Assembly (NCBI GenBank): GCA_016787265.1
Contig: JAEUVF010000016.1
Location: 62,001-126,000, forward strand
DNA from: Flavipsychrobacter sp.
Lineage (GTDB): Bacteria; Bacteroidota; Bacteroidia; Chitinophagales; Chitinophagaceae
Direction of reading: 5' to 3'
Length of the DNA stretch: 64,000 nucleotides
The translations under genes and the position numbers were made by a program. The notes below the pieces were generated by a model that was not told the origin of the DNA, did no database searches, and saw only the letters and a list, made by a program, of their open reading frames with translations. Below, piece after piece: positions 42,456-50,790 of the stretch. The first letter of the stretch is position 1. Every line of letters starts with the position of its first letter.

Positions 42456-45098
42456 TCAGAATTGAACCCCTTCATTCATATTCTGCATGTTCTGCATATC
42501 CCCTTTGATATTTTTACGCTTGAAGAGAGATGTATCAAATTTACCAAATCTCCAGCTGAAATTCAGGCGCAGGATCTGCGGATCACGCAATCTCCAGGTA
42601 TTCTGCTCAAAGCTGGGAGAGGAGCTGAACTGATCATACCGGTTGGTGCGGAAAATATCGTTGATCGCCAGCGTCAGGTTCGCTCTTCTTTCTTTCAGGA
42701 ACTCATAGCGAAGCGCTGCTTCCACCTCATACCGTGGGCGTATAAAACCCTGGGCAGTGGTTTGGGGTCCACCAAACATAAAGCCACCACCACCACCGCC
42801 ACCAGGAGGAAGAATGGTTTTAGATGTATAACTACCGCTCAATTGCAGTGTAAGTTGTTTGGCCAGTTTGATATTGTTATTGATTTTGACAAAATAGGAA
42901 GTTATTGCTTCCTGGTTTGGAATACCCGGCTGATTGGCATTGATCTTCGACTGGTAAAGATTAAAGTTGGAGATCAGTTCCCACCACTTTGTAAGTTTAT
43001 TACGACCAATCAGTTCAAGTCCCCCGATCTGGCTATTATCGGCATTGATGTAACTGATTACCAGTTCTTCATTACCATTGAAAGGGTTTACCAGTTCAAC
43101 CTGGTTGCGGGTGATCAGGTTCGTTGTATACTTGTAATAAGCGCTTGCAATAAAAGAATTGCCATTTCCATATTTCTTCTGGTAACTCAATTCAAAAGAA
43201 GCGGTGAACTCAGGCTTCAGATTGGGATTTCCCCGGGTAAGGTTCAGGGTGTCTGAATAATCTGTAAACGGAAAGAGCTGGAAGAAGTTCGGACGATTGA
43301 TACGGCGCGTGATATTAAAAGCCAGTTCATCATCGTCTGACAACTGGTATGTCAGGAAAGCACTTGGGAAAAGACTCAGTGGAAAACTGTTTCCATAAGT
43401 CATGAGAGTATCCTTGCTGCCAGGAGGTGGAGTAGTGGTCAATACTTCGCCATCGTAATCGGAACTTTCGGCACGTAGACCTAACTGGTAACCCAGTTTT
43501 TTCCACTTGTTGGTAAAAGTAACATAACCGGCATATACCCGATCGGTATAATCAAATTGGGAAGAAAGGGAAGGAATAAAAAAAGCATTCCCGTTTCCAT
43601 CCACCAGGCTGATATCATTGACACTTTCCTGGCTTCGGATATTCAGACGCAATCCGGTTTCCAGTTTGGCATTTCCACTCAGGGGATTCACGAAATCAGT
43701 CTGTACAGTCATATTGGAGCTGGTGCCATTACCGGTATTCAGTTGTCCGAACCGACGGGTAATAGCACCACCAGGAGCACTTAAAACATCATTGCTGATG
43801 GTGGTATTGTTATCGTTTTTACTACGGTTGTAGTTGATATCAGCAGTGAATTCACGACCAGGTTTGGTGAACAGTCGCTTGTAGTAAACCGAAGATCCGA
43901 GATTCCGGAAGGAACGCTCACCTTCAGATAAACGACGGCTAAAGCTGGATTGTGTAGCTCCGGGAAACAGACTATCTGTGCGGATATTACTTTCATTATC
44001 GAAGTCGAAGCTGCCTTTTACCGCATTCACGGAAAAACCAACCGTATTGCGGTTATTCATGAAATAATCAAGTCCGGCTCTTCCGAACATAAAATTTCCT
44101 TTGTTCACACTGTAATCGTTCTGATCCAGATCTGTTACCGGATCTTTGATAAAGGTTGTACGGGAGGTATTGCCTTCAGAAATGGATTTTCGGGTACGTA
44201 TATTACCACTGGCGAACATATTCACCTTTCCCTGTTTAACGTTGATATCAGCGCCACCATTGGGTTGCCAGCGACTGTCAATACCCGCACGGATACTACC
44301 GTTATAACCTGCTTTCCTGTTTTTCTTCAAAACAATATTAAGGATACCTGCGGTACCTCCGGACGCATCAAATTTGGCGGATGGATTGGTAATGAGCTCC
44401 ACACTTTCGATGGCATCAGCAGGAATCTGGTCCAGTGTGAGGGTGGTAGGACGTCCATCTACAAAGATCTGGGGAGCCGCATTGCGAAGGGTTACACTTC
44501 CATCAATGTCAACCTGGAGTGAAGGGATATTACGCATGATATCTTCCGCAGTGTTTCCGGTTGAAACCAGGTTCTTATCAACGTTATAGACTTTCCGGTC
44601 GATACCCATTGACATCAATGGCTTGGAAGCAGTAACAGTAACCGATTCCAGCATTTTAGGATCCGCTTCCAGTTTGATATTGCCCAGGTCTTTATCAACT
44701 CCGGCAAGTGCCTTCTGCATATCGCCACCAGCCATGTTGAGTTCAAATCCAACTTTTTGTTCAATTTCTTTAAAGCCGATAGCCGAAATAACGAGCTTAT
44801 AAGATGCTCCTACAGGCAGCCCTTCAAAACTGAATTCACCTCTTCTGTCGGTGAGCATTCCCGCAACGATGGTATCTTTTCTTTTTTTTGTTGCGGCATC
44901 AAATTTGTTCTGGATCAATTGAACGGAGGCTGCATCCACTCCTTTATTGGTTGCCGCATCTATGATGCGTCCGTAAAATCGGCCGATGTTCATATTGGCA
45001 CCGCCTGTACGTCCTCCGGGACCACCTACTCCGGCTGGTATCTGTGCATAGGATAGGGTTCCGATAAAAATGGTCAATAGGACCAATAATTGTTTCAT
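42456..45098 (-). CDS. TonB-dependent-receptor-like outer membrane beta-barrel protein
   Basis: 880 residues from the ATG at 45098, where the signal peptide starts (MKQLLVLLTIFIGTLSYAQ). A CarboxypepD-regulatory-like domain (about 45-135, IIDAATNKGVDAASVQL, GEFSFEGLPVGASYKL) is followed by a TonB plug (about 160-260, LMSMGIDRKVYNVDKNL, EDIMRNIPSLQVDIDGSV) and an outer-membrane beta-barrel of the OMP_b-brl_3 type to the end. A glycine-rich loop (PPGGGGGGGFMFGG) lies near residue 770. The family imports or binds macromolecular nutrients, but no paired SusD-like gene is present. Downstream, 3 bp away, lies the GNAT gene. Substrate unknown. Confidence 0.9.
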   Translation of the reverse strand: MKQLLVLLTIFIGTLSYAQIPAGVGGPGGRTGGANMNIGRFYGRIIDAATNKGVDAASVQLIQNKFDAATKKRKDTIVAGMLTDRRGEFSFEGLPVGASYKLVISAIGFKEIEQKVGFELNMAGGDMQKALAGVDKDLGNIKLEADPKMLESVTVTASKPLMSMGIDRKVYNVDKNLVSTGNTAEDIMRNIPSLQVDIDGSVTLRNAAPQIFVDGRPTTLTLDQIPADAIESVELITNPSAKFDASGGTAGILNIVLKKNRKAGYNGSIRAGIDSRWQPNGGADINVKQGKVNMFASGNIRTRKSISEGNTSRTTFIKDPVTDLDQNDYSVNKGNFMFGRAGLDYFMNNRNTVGFSVNAVKGSFDFDNESNIRTDSLFPGATQSSFSRRLSEGERSFRNLGSSVYYKRLFTKPGREFTADINYNRSKNDNNTTISNDVLSAPGGAITRRFGQLNTGNGTSSNMTVQTDFVNPLSGNAKLETGLRLNIRSQESVNDISLVDGNGNAFFIPSLSSQFDYTDRVYAGYVTFTNKWKKLGYQLGLRAESSDYDGEVLTTTPPPGSKDTLMTYGNSFPLSLFPSAFLTYQLSDDDELAFNITRRINRPNFFQLFPFTDYSDTLNLTRGNPNLKPEFTASFELSYQKKYGNGNSFIASAYYKYTTNLITRNQVELVNPFNGNEELVISYINADNSQIGGLELIGRNKLTKWWELISNFNLYQSKINANQPGIPNQEAITSYFVKINNNIKLAKQLTLQLSGSYTSKTILPPGGGGGGGFMFGGPQTTAQGFIRPRYEVEAALRYEFLKERRANLTLAINDIFRTNRYDQFSSSPSFEQNTWRLRDPQILRLNFSWRFGKFDTSLFKRKNIKGDMQNMQNMNEGVQF

Positions 45099-45254
45099 TC
45101 GTCTGTTTTTTCTCTGAGTGTGCGCAAAATTGGGCAAATTTGGTTGCCTAAACGTTGCGATTGGGATGAATGGTATATGACAATCGAACTGCTACTAAGT
45201 TTAACAGTTTGGGACGGATGGGCTTTTTTTGGTATGAATGGTAAAAGAAGCCGG

Positions 45255-45863
45255 TCAGGATCCTGCCAGAAAAGTAATGGCGATCTGTACCAGCCCGATC
45301 AGGAAACCTAAAACAGCCCCTATTATCTCTACGAAACGGAACTCTTTAGCCATGATCTGGTACAGGATCTGTTCCAGTTTATCCGTGGAAAAGGCGCTGA
45401 CTTTTTCCACCACAATCTTTTCCAGATCCAGTTGCTCCTGGAGTGTACCCATATATTTTTCCATGATAACCGGGAATAACTGCCGGAGTTCTTCCAGGAA
45501 AACAGATTTTAACTGGGTGATCGTCTTGTCGCCGATAAACATACTGATCATCGGCATGGTTTCCTTGAGTTTTACCCGCAGGAAATGATCCACATGTTCT
45601 TCAATATAGGGGGAGAGGCGGTCCAGGTTTTCCGGACTGGTGAGTTTGTTGGAGATATCTGAAAAGGATAACAATTCCTCGCTAACAAGTTTGCCAAGCT
45701 TTTCGGCAAACTGCTGTTGCCGTTTGGGAAAGATGCCCTGAATAGTAATGCCCAGAAAGTTCCGGGGTGTACGGGGATGAAATAGCATCTTGATGGCAAT
45801 CCAGTTGGTAAACCAACCAATAAATGCAGAGATCAACGGTAATAATAAAAGCCAGAATGACAT
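45255..45863 (-). CDS. DUF445 family membrane protein
   Basis: 202 residues from the ATG at 45863 (MSFWLLLLPLISAFIGWFTNWIAIKMLFHP). The frame is open upstream through the tRNA gene, but that part is not coding. A first helix with the DUF445 hallmark GWFTNWIAIKMLFHP is followed by GIFPKRQQQFAEKLGKLVSEELLS, a helical middle, and a second helix near the end (IIGAVLGFLIGLVQIAITF). Family members are inner-membrane proteins of unknown role. The start codon lies 10 bp after the terminator that ends the tRNA transcript. Confidence 0.9.
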   Translation of the reverse strand: MSFWLLLLPLISAFIGWFTNWIAIKMLFHPRTPRNFLGITIQGIFPKRQQQFAEKLGKLVSEELLSFSDISNKLTSPENLDRLSPYIEEHVDHFLRVKLKETMPMISMFIGDKTITQLKSVFLEELRQLFPVIMEKYMGTLQEQLDLEKIVVEKVSAFSTDKLEQILYQIMAKEFRFVEIIGAVLGFLIGLVQIAITFLAGS

Positions 45864-45873
45864 AATTCCAGAA

Positions 45874-45901
45874 TTAAAAAATCCCCCACAACAGTGGGGG
45901 A
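45874..45901 (-). terminator. Terminator of the tRNA-His transcript
   Basis: An 8-bp stem TCCCCCAC/GTGGGGGA with a 4-nt loop lies right after the tRNA on the minus strand, followed by a run of six T residues (TTTTTTAATT). Confidence 0.85.
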
Positions 45902-45907
45902 TGGGAG

Positions 45908-45982
45908 GGAGGCTGATGGGTCTCGAACCCACGACCCTCAGAACCACAATCTGATGCTCTAACCAACTGAGCTACAGCCTCC
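45908..45982 (-). tRNA. tRNA-His (GTG)
   Basis: A complete cloverleaf on the minus strand. The acceptor stem is GAGGCTG with CAGCCTC, the D arm GCTC...GAGC, the anticodon stem TCAGA/TCTGA with loop TTGTGGT (anticodon GTG, His), and the T arm GTGGG/CCCAT with loop TTCGAGA. An extra G at position -1 faces C73, the identity pair that histidyl-tRNA synthetase reads, and both are in the genome. CCA is not encoded. A TATTTTTG -7-like element lies about 37 bp upstream, without a clear -33 box. Confidence 0.96.
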
Positions 45983-46147
45983 ATGCGGGTTATCGCAATG
46001 CTTTTTTCAAAGCGGGCACAAAAATAAGTAAAAAATTGAATCCTGCTTCAGAGTCCAAAAAAAATGTCAGAAACCATTCATCATAATCCAATGTTAATTG
46101 GTACTGCTGGCAACAAGCCTGGTTGTTTTATCGTTATTTTTGGAATA

Positions 46148-48334
46148 ATGCAAAAACTGGTGAAAATTATGTTTAGTAAAAGAAGCATGCCCGTGTTGTT
46201 GGTATTGTTGTGTTGTGCCCTCTTCATCGGTTTCCGTTCCATGGGAACCAACCATGCTGATCCTCCCGGCAAATATGAAAAAATCCTGCACAATGTTGCG
46301 GATATCCTGCAGCAGGTTCATTATAATCCGAAAAAAATTGACGATGCTTTTTCAAAGGAAATCTTTTCCAAATACCTGGAAACAGTAGATGTTGAAAAAA
46401 ACGTGTTTTTGCAGAGTGATATTCAGTCGCTGAAAAAGTTTGAACTCAAAATTGATGAAGAGTTACTAGGCGGACCGGTAGAATTTGTACCAGCTCTATC
46501 CGAGATCTATAAAAAACGCGTTCTGGAAGCAGAGCAAATGACCAAGGATATTCTTGCCAAACCTTTTGAATTCCAGACCACTGAAACGATTATTCGCGAC
46601 AGCGAAAAATTGGAGTTTCCAAAAAATCCCGAAGAGAAAAAAGACCGTTGGAGAAAACGGTTGAAGTACATGACATTGGAGCGTTATGCCGATATGCAGG
46701 AGAACCAGGAAAAGAACAAGGGCAAGGAAGGATTCAAGGCACAAACAGCTGCTGAAATGGAATTAAGTGCACGTGAAGGAGTAGCCAAAGTAGTTGCCCG
46801 CATGTTTGACCGGCTGAAACTGAAATACAACGATGATGAACGTTTCAATCAGTTCGTGAATGTGATTACCGGCACCATGGATCCACATACCACATTCTTT
46901 CCGCCCCGCGATAAGCGCTATTTTGACGAGCAAATGAGCGGAAGGTTTTTTGGTATTGGTGCTTCTCTTACTTCACAGGAAGGCAATATCAAAATCGCGT
47001 CTGTCATCACTGGTTCTCCAGCCTGGAAAACCAATGAAATAACAGTGGGAGATATCGTTCTTAAAGTGGCCCAGGGAGCAAATGAACCGGTAGATCTCAC
47101 CGGATATGATGTGGAAGATGCGGTGAAAATAATCAGGGGCAGCAAAGGAACGGAAGTACGGCTCACCCTCCGTAAAGCGGATGGTTCTGTTAAAGTCGTT
47201 TCCATCATCCGGGATGAGATCGTTCAGGACGAAAGCTTTGCCCGTAGTGCAGTTGTCAGCAATGGCAAGGGTAAAATCGGTTATATTATGTTACCGGAAT
47301 TCTATGCCGACTTTGAAAACCCTCGCGGTGCCCGTAGTGCGGTGGATGTGGCAAAAGAAGTGATCAAACTGAAAGAGCAAAAAGTGGATGGCATTATTAT
47401 AGATCTTCGAAACAATGGTGGTGGTTCGTTATATGATGTAGTTCAGATGGCCGGGCTCTTTATTGAAGATGGTCCTATCGTACAGGTAAAGGACCGGGAT
47501 GGGAAACCGAGCATTTTGAGAGATCGGGATAAAAGCGTATTGTATGACGGCCCGCTGGCAGTAATGGTGAACGAATTCAGCGCATCCGCATCTGAAATCT
47601 TTGCAGCCGCCATTCAGGATTATAAAAGAGGAATTGTGATCGGAAGTACTTCCACTTATGGCAAAGGCACGGTGCAGCGGAATATCGGACTGGATAAAGA
47701 AACCGGTATGTTCAGTGCCAATAGTGAGTTGGGAACAATTAAACTAACCCTCCAGAAATTCTATCGTATCAATGGCGGATCTACCCAGCTGAAGGGAGTA
47801 AGTTCTGATATCGTTGTTCCGGATGTGCTGGAAAAAAGCAAAGTGCGTGAAAAAGATGAACCCACCGCCTTAGGTTGGGATGAAATCGCGAAAGCACCAT
47901 ACAATACCTGGAAATCTCCATATGACCTGAACCAGGTTGTTCGCAACAGTCAGGATCGCGTCAATCAGAACCCAGCCTTCAACCTGATTAAAACAAATAC
48001 AGACTGGCTGGCCGAACAGAACGATCGCGTGTACTCGTTGAATCTGCAGAAGTTCATAGAGGAAAAGAAAAAAATCAACTCAACGGTGAAGCAAATTGAG
48101 ACTCTTTACAAATTAAGCCAGGAGCTGGATGTGGAAAGTGTTCCGGGTGATGAGGAAAAATTTGCTACTGATCCGGATAAGCTGACCCGTTACAAAGCCT
48201 GGAAGAAGAATCTCCGTAATGATATCTACCTCGATGAAACCATCAATGCAGTAAACGACATGATTTACCAGCAAAATCTGGCAATGAAAAAAGGAGCTGA
48301 CAGCAGACTGGAGAAATCGAAGCAGGACAACTAG
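46148..48334 (+). CDS. S41 family carboxy-terminal processing protease (Prc/Tsp type)
   Basis: 728 residues from the ATG at 46148; ATGs at 46064 and 46169 are alternatives, and only 46148 and 46169 put a signal/anchor helix (about 15-35) at the start. An amino Tsp domain (about 50-255), PDZ domain (about 280-365, FFGIGASLTSQEGNIKIASVI) and S41 catalytic core follow. The core has the catalytic serine in NEFSASASEIFAAAIQDYKRG and the lysine in TYGKGTVQ about 25 residues later, as in E. coli Prc. The carboxy domain (about 590-725) is helical, as in Prc. It degrades or trims periplasmic proteins from their carboxy ends. It is a single gene, preceded by the tRNA on the other strand. Confidence 0.93.
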   Translation: MQKLVKIMFSKRSMPVLLVLLCCALFIGFRSMGTNHADPPGKYEKILHNVADILQQVHYNPKKIDDAFSKEIFSKYLETVDVEKNVFLQSDIQSLKKFELKIDEELLGGPVEFVPALSEIYKKRVLEAEQMTKDILAKPFEFQTTETIIRDSEKLEFPKNPEEKKDRWRKRLKYMTLERYADMQENQEKNKGKEGFKAQTAAEMELSAREGVAKVVARMFDRLKLKYNDDERFNQFVNVITGTMDPHTTFFPPRDKRYFDEQMSGRFFGIGASLTSQEGNIKIASVITGSPAWKTNEITVGDIVLKVAQGANEPVDLTGYDVEDAVKIIRGSKGTEVRLTLRKADGSVKVVSIIRDEIVQDESFARSAVVSNGKGKIGYIMLPEFYADFENPRGARSAVDVAKEVIKLKEQKVDGIIIDLRNNGGGSLYDVVQMAGLFIEDGPIVQVKDRDGKPSILRDRDKSVLYDGPLAVMVNEFSASASEIFAAAIQDYKRGIVIGSTSTYGKGTVQRNIGLDKETGMFSANSELGTIKLTLQKFYRINGGSTQLKGVSSDIVVPDVLEKSKVREKDEPTALGWDEIAKAPYNTWKSPYDLNQVVRNSQDRVNQNPAFNLIKTNTDWLAEQNDRVYSLNLQKFIEEKKKINSTVKQIETLYKLSQELDVESVPGDEEKFATDPDKLTRYKAWKKNLRNDIYLDETINAVNDMIYQQNLAMKKGADSRLEKSKQDN

Positions 48335-48338
48335 AGAA

Positions 48339-48390
48339 GTGAGACGTGAGACGTGGAACGACCTTTCACCTTTCACCTTTCACCTTTCAC
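48339..48390. repeat. Heptamer tandem array (GTGAGAC and CTTTCAC)
   Basis: Two 7-mers GTGAGAC and one GTGGAAC (48339-48359), then four exact CTTTCAC units (48363-48390). Read on opposite strands the halves are alike (GTGAGAC on plus, GTGAAAG on minus). The array lies between the S41 stop and the bidirectional terminator. Confidence 0.85.
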
Positions 48391-48418
48391 AAAAAAGCCG
48401 GCCTAAGCCGGCTTTTTT
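48391..48418. terminator. Bidirectional terminator
   Basis: Perfect dyad: six A, GCCGGC, the loop CTAA, GCCGGC, six T. It can stop the S41 protease transcript from the left and the DinB transcript from the right, since both genes end here. Confidence 0.93.
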
Positions 48419-48918
48419 CATAAGTATCTTTCCTGTAAAATATTAAGGTGATGTTTTATATGACCTGCCATGATGAAACAGATTGCAATGGCAGTTATTG
48501 GATTGTCAGACGCATTGCCTTCAGCATTGAGTTGTTCATCTGTAAAGGATTTAATCATTCGCAGGTTGCTTTTTCTAAGCTGACGTATTTCCTTGAGCAT
48601 ATCTTCCCAGCTTCTCGTGGATACGATTGCATTGTTTGCATAAAGGTTTTCATCAAAGCCAGGGAGGGGAGTAGCATCAAGACGGGCGATACGTAGTGCC
48701 CGGTAGGCGAAAATCCGTTCGGCATCAATCAGATGCTGCACAACCTGTTTAACGGTCCACTTGCCTTCAGCATACGCGTAATCCAGCTTTTCCTCCGGGA
48801 TGGTTTCCAGGAATTCCAGCATCTCTTCGGTATTCTCCTTCAGGGTCTTTCGAATATTATCCGACTTTACCAATTGTACATAATTCTCGAAGTAGGGGGC
48901 GTAAATCAGGTTGTACAT
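48418..48918 (-). CDS. DinB family protein
   Basis: 166 residues, a DinB-like four-helix bundle. The characteristic motif is WTVKQVVQHLIDAERIFAYRALRI near residue 48-72, and the second metal-binding histidines sit near the end in FIMAGHIKHHLNIL. No signal peptide or helix in the membrane. It is not a close copy of the DinB protein at 38996: lengths match but only the histidine motifs are shared. It converges on the S41 gene across the shared terminator, and a 31-bp hairpin lies between it and the subtilase gene. Enzyme activity unknown. Confidence 0.9.
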   Translation of the reverse strand: MYNLIYAPYFENYVQLVKSDNIRKTLKENTEEMLEFLETIPEEKLDYAYAEGKWTVKQVVQHLIDAERIFAYRALRIARLDATPLPGFDENLYANNAIVSTRSWEDMLKEIRQLRKSNLRMIKSFTDEQLNAEGNASDNPITAIAICFIMAGHIKHHLNILQERYL

Positions 48919-48940
48919 ATCAGTTGTTTTGGTTTTATTT

Positions 48941-48972
48941 CACCCGACCGGTGGATTCCACTGGTCGGGTGG
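48941..48972. repeat. Long inverted repeat, possible terminator
   Basis: Arms CACCCGACCGGTGG and CCACTGGTCGGGTG pair over 14 positions with one G-T wobble around a short loop. It sits downstream of the subtilase stop on the minus strand. No T-run follows on that strand, so it may be a Rho-dependent or processing hairpin rather than a classic terminator. Confidence 0.6.
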
Positions 48973-48985
48973 GGGGGTATAGGTG

Positions 48986-50695
48986 TTATCCTTTTTTATC
49001 TTTTTTCAGGGTCGACTTGGTATCTTGTTTGCCTTTTTTCTGACTTTCAAGAGCAGCGGCTACTTTAGCAGCTTCGAATGCATTCAACAAGCCACCGGTT
49101 TTGCTGATTTGAGCCAGTTCAACTTCTTCATCCGACCCCGGTATCTTTACTACCATATCCGGACCAACAGCAGATTTTTCAATCGCTTCCTTGATCTGTT
49201 GTGGGGTCAGGGTTGGATAATAACTCATAAGGAAAGCAGCCACACCGGCTACTACCGGAGAAGCCATACTGGTGCCCTGTGCATTTCCATAGGTATTACC
49301 ACCCGGAATAGTGGAATAAATTTTGGTTCCAGGGGCAAATACATCCACTTCTGATTTTCCATAGTTGGAGAAAGACGCAGTCAGGCTCTTGAAACCGGGC
49401 TCAGCCAGCGGGTCAGAACTTGCACCTACCGTAATCCAGTTGGAAGCCCTGTATTTTTTATCCAGCGAAACAGGATTTGGAAAATTGTCAACAGAATCGA
49501 TATTCGAAGCATCGTTTCCTGCTGCATGAACCAGTAATACGCCTTTGGATTCTGCATATTTTACGGCATCATCCACCCAGTTTTTCTCTGGGGAGAAGCT
49601 TTTGCCGAAACTCATATTAATTACTTTAGCTCCGTTGTCAACCGCATACCGGATCGCCAATGCGATGTCCTTATCATGCTCGTCACCATCGGGAACAGCA
49701 CGAATTGCCATAATGCGTACATTTTCGGCTACACCATCCATCCCCACTCCGTTCTTACGCTTTGCTGCAATAATACCTGCCACATGGGTTCCATGGAAGG
49801 GTGTATTGGCCATCACATCATTGTTTCCATAAAAGCGGTCGTTGATATCGTTGTAATTGTCACCTACAATGGCTCCGCGATAATCTTCCGGAGCTTTTTC
49901 AGCCGCTTCTTTTTTTCTTTCCTCTCCGCTAACAAAATCAGCGAAACCTTCCAGGAACTCACCATTTCCGGTTTCCATCATATTGAACGCTTTGAGGATA
50001 TACAACATACCCGCTTTTGCTTTCTGTGCTTCTGGCGTTGATGGCGCAAATTTTTCAAGGTCTTTTCCGGTATAGGAAGAGGTATCCATTGCAATGCGCA
50101 GCAGACTATCATTATTCTGGCTGCTTTCCAGTGCGCGTTTCAGGAAAATCAGATCTGCGCCACCGCCGCCTGCATCACCTTCTACTTTATCTTTGGATTT
50201 TTTCCACATTTCATAAGTGGCTTTTTCTTCTGCAGGCAGGTTGCCGGGGTTAAAATCAGCCGATCCGTATTTTGCTTTGTACTTGTGATACACACGGGCG
50301 CCCTCATAGCTGTCCTGCTTTACATTCCGGCCATCTTTACCACCAATAAAATTCCATCCGTAAACATCATCAATGTATCCGTTTTTATCATCATCAATTC
50401 CGTTTCCTGGAATTTCTTTAGGATTTCTCCATAGAACGGGTTTGAGGTCTTCATGCAGTGTGTCAATTCCACTGTCTATCACGGCAACAACAACGGTTTT
50501 ACTGGGTCGGTTTTTCACAAATTCATAAGCCTGATCCAGGCTGATACCATAAAATCCGTCTTTGGACCGGTCAGCCAGGTGCCAACCTTTGGGTAGTTCC
50601 CTGGTTACTGTTGCGGTTGTTCCCTGTGCGGATACGTTTCCTAGGCTAAGGATCGCCAGAGCCGCGGTGGCTGGCAGGATTCGTAGAAAGTTCAT
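48986..50695 (-). CDS. Secreted S8 family serine peptidase (subtilisin-like)
   Basis: 569 residues from the ATG at 50695, which begins a signal peptide (MNFLRILPATAALAILSL...VSA). The catalytic triad is visible: D74 in VAVIDSGID, H301 in FHGTHVAGI, S476 in GTSMASP, and the oxyanion N394 in HAAGNDAS. The stretch between D and H is about 225 residues, far longer than in subtilisin, and carries a helical charged insertion (about 130-280). A lysine-rich tail (KKGKQDTKSTLKKDKKG) ends the protein; there is no T9SS domain. It is probably periplasmic or secreted. An inverted repeat lies between the gene's start and the ALDH gene. Confidence 0.93.
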   Translation of the reverse strand: MNFLRILPATAALAILSLGNVSAQGTTATVTRELPKGWHLADRSKDGFYGISLDQAYEFVKNRPSKTVVVAVIDSGIDTLHEDLKPVLWRNPKEIPGNGIDDDKNGYIDDVYGWNFIGGKDGRNVKQDSYEGARVYHKYKAKYGSADFNPGNLPAEEKATYEMWKKSKDKVEGDAGGGGADLIFLKRALESSQNNDSLLRIAMDTSSYTGKDLEKFAPSTPEAQKAKAGMLYILKAFNMMETGNGEFLEGFADFVSGEERKKEAAEKAPEDYRGAIVGDNYNDINDRFYGNNDVMANTPFHGTHVAGIIAAKRKNGVGMDGVAENVRIMAIRAVPDGDEHDKDIALAIRYAVDNGAKVINMSFGKSFSPEKNWVDDAVKYAESKGVLLVHAAGNDASNIDSVDNFPNPVSLDKKYRASNWITVGASSDPLAEPGFKSLTASFSNYGKSEVDVFAPGTKIYSTIPGGNTYGNAQGTSMASPVVAGVAAFLMSYYPTLTPQQIKEAIEKSAVGPDMVVKIPGSDEEVELAQISKTGGLLNAFEAAKVAAALESQKKGKQDTKSTLKKDKKG

Positions 50696-50704
50696 GCAGA
50701 GCTT

Positions 50705-50725
50705 ATTTTGTTTCTGATACAAAAT
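50705..50725. repeat. Inverted repeat upstream of the subtilase gene
   Basis: ATTTTGT, 7 bases, ACAAAAT; the arms are perfect. It lies 10-30 bp before the start codon at 50695 and could be an operator or part of the promoter. AT-rich sequence makes chance plausible. Confidence 0.4.
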
Positions 50726-50790
50726 GACGCAAAAAGGCGGTATTTAGTTTGCCGCTTGCGTAAATTTTGCATCCTGTTAAATGGATATTG

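Noticed and set aside
42444..43256. 270-codon plus-strand frame
   Set aside because: It is antisense to the TonB-type barrel gene, has no recognisable motif, and the barrel gene explains the same DNA.
43950..44522. 190-codon plus-strand frame
   Set aside because: Another antisense shadow of the barrel gene, with no start context and no family likeness.
45864..45947. Upstream extension of the DUF445 frame
   Set aside because: It runs through the tRNA-His gene and its terminator; the membrane helix that starts the family begins at the ATG at 45863.
46019..46026. TATTTTTG as the full promoter of tRNA-His
   Set aside because: The -7 match is good but no TTTG occurs 19 bases upstream, so I did not list it as a promoter.
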